A stretch of 16,165 nt of DNA from CAZZBK01 sp964652155 (GTDB taxonomy: Bacteria; Planctomycetota; Planctomycetia; Pirellulales; PNKZ01). The stretch's first letter is position 1. The number at the start of each line of letters is the position of its first letter. Below the pieces are notes generated by a model. The model ran no database searches, had not been told where the DNA came from, and was given only the letters and a program-made list of their open reading frames with translations. Both the position numbers and the translations under genes were made by a program. This document shows, piece after piece, positions 16,043-16,165 of this stretch. The stretch lies in assembly GCA_964652155.1 (NCBI GenBank), contig CAZZBK010000134.1, forward strand, positions 1 through 16,165, written 5' to 3'.

Positions 16043-16165
16043 CGCGATCGTGAACAAAGTCGAGCCCATCTGTTCGCCAAGCACCTTCCCGGCCTCGAGC
16101 GCGGAGTCGATGTAGGCGTAGTTGCCGTTGCCGTGGTCGGCCACCTGCTCCATCATGGCTTCGTT
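16043..16165 (-). pseudogene. Fragment of a YfbK-type von Willebrand factor A domain protein
   Basis: Forty-one codons running in from the right edge and ending within a few bases of the dnaE fragment, in a different frame. The peptide ADHGNGNYAYIDSALEAGKV followed by MGSTLFTIA matches the conserved segment of YfbK-family secreted or membrane vWA proteins, where the family would continue KDVKIQVEFNP. Here that continuation is replaced by out-of-frame dnaE. Reading on in this frame gives an arginine-rich, unrecognisable peptide to 15635. The gene is cut either by an assembly misjoin or by a real rearrangement; nothing more of it is visible because the window ends. Family recognition comes from memory of the motif, not from a search. 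Confidence 0.75.

Noticed and set aside
13756..16080. A naturally split dnaE, as in cyanobacteria with intein-joined halves
   Set aside because: No intein motifs are seen at the boundary, the break falls within the catalytic palm, and the upstream sequence is recognisably a different gene (vWA) in another frame.
16042..16080. TTG at 16080 as the start of the DnaE protein
   Set aside because: The first 13 residues from this TTG are the out-of-frame reading of the vWA segment and do not resemble DnaE.

Overview
The window looks like part of a planctomycete genome, probably of the Pirellula/Blastopirellula type and probably a metagenome-derived assembly. Three things point that way. One is a giant secreted protein ending in the planctomycete-type CxxCH haem domain. 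Another is a Ser/Thr kinase-like protein with the N-terminal 'LLTRYQA' segment typical of planctomycete kinases. The third is the general content: many secreted beta-propellers, a secreted sialate O-acetylesterase, GC-rich DNA and weak Shine-Dalgarno sites. No rRNA, tRNA, CRISPR array or insertion sequence was recognised, and no stretch over 300 bases lacks a gene.

Layout. The left block (1-6901) is a minus-strand run: a giant multidomain redox protein (6901-1964), then a secreted sialate O-acetylesterase (1820-456), then a creatininase-family hydrolase that runs off the left edge. A 282-base divergent intergenic region with a plausible sigma70-type promoter separates this from a plus-strand secreted NHL beta-propeller protein (7184-8188). 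That gene converges with a secreted YbhE-type lactonase (9353-8208). Upstream of the lactonase, also on minus, is a YgfZ/GcvT-like folate-binding protein (10529-9465). A 100-N scaffold gap, flanked on both sides by the same 39 bases, lies in the next divergent intergenic region. After it comes a plus-strand, Tat-exported enolase-superfamily enzyme resembling glucarate dehydratase (10782-12134). It converges, across a short heptamer repeat, with a membrane-anchored kinase-like protein that lacks key catalytic residues (13696-12200). Behind that is dnaE (minus, stop at 13756), which lacks its 5' third. At about 16040 the dnaE reading frame gives way to an out-of-frame fragment of a YfbK-type von Willebrand factor A protein.

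How it may fit together. The left and central genes suggest extracytoplasmic breakdown and oxidation of sugars: an esterase removing acetyl groups, a large protein able to pass electrons (propeller, blue-copper domain, cytochrome c), a secreted lactonase and an exported acid-sugar dehydratase. That is inference from domain content and signal peptides; substrates are unknown. YgfZ, the kinase-like protein and DnaE are housekeeping or regulatory and need not be linked to it.

Points deserving attention are the six-part architecture of the giant protein, the predicted pseudokinase, the degenerate SGNH triad, the exported glucarate dehydratase homologue, and two assembly-related anomalies (the 39-base duplication around the N run and the vWA/dnaE chimera).
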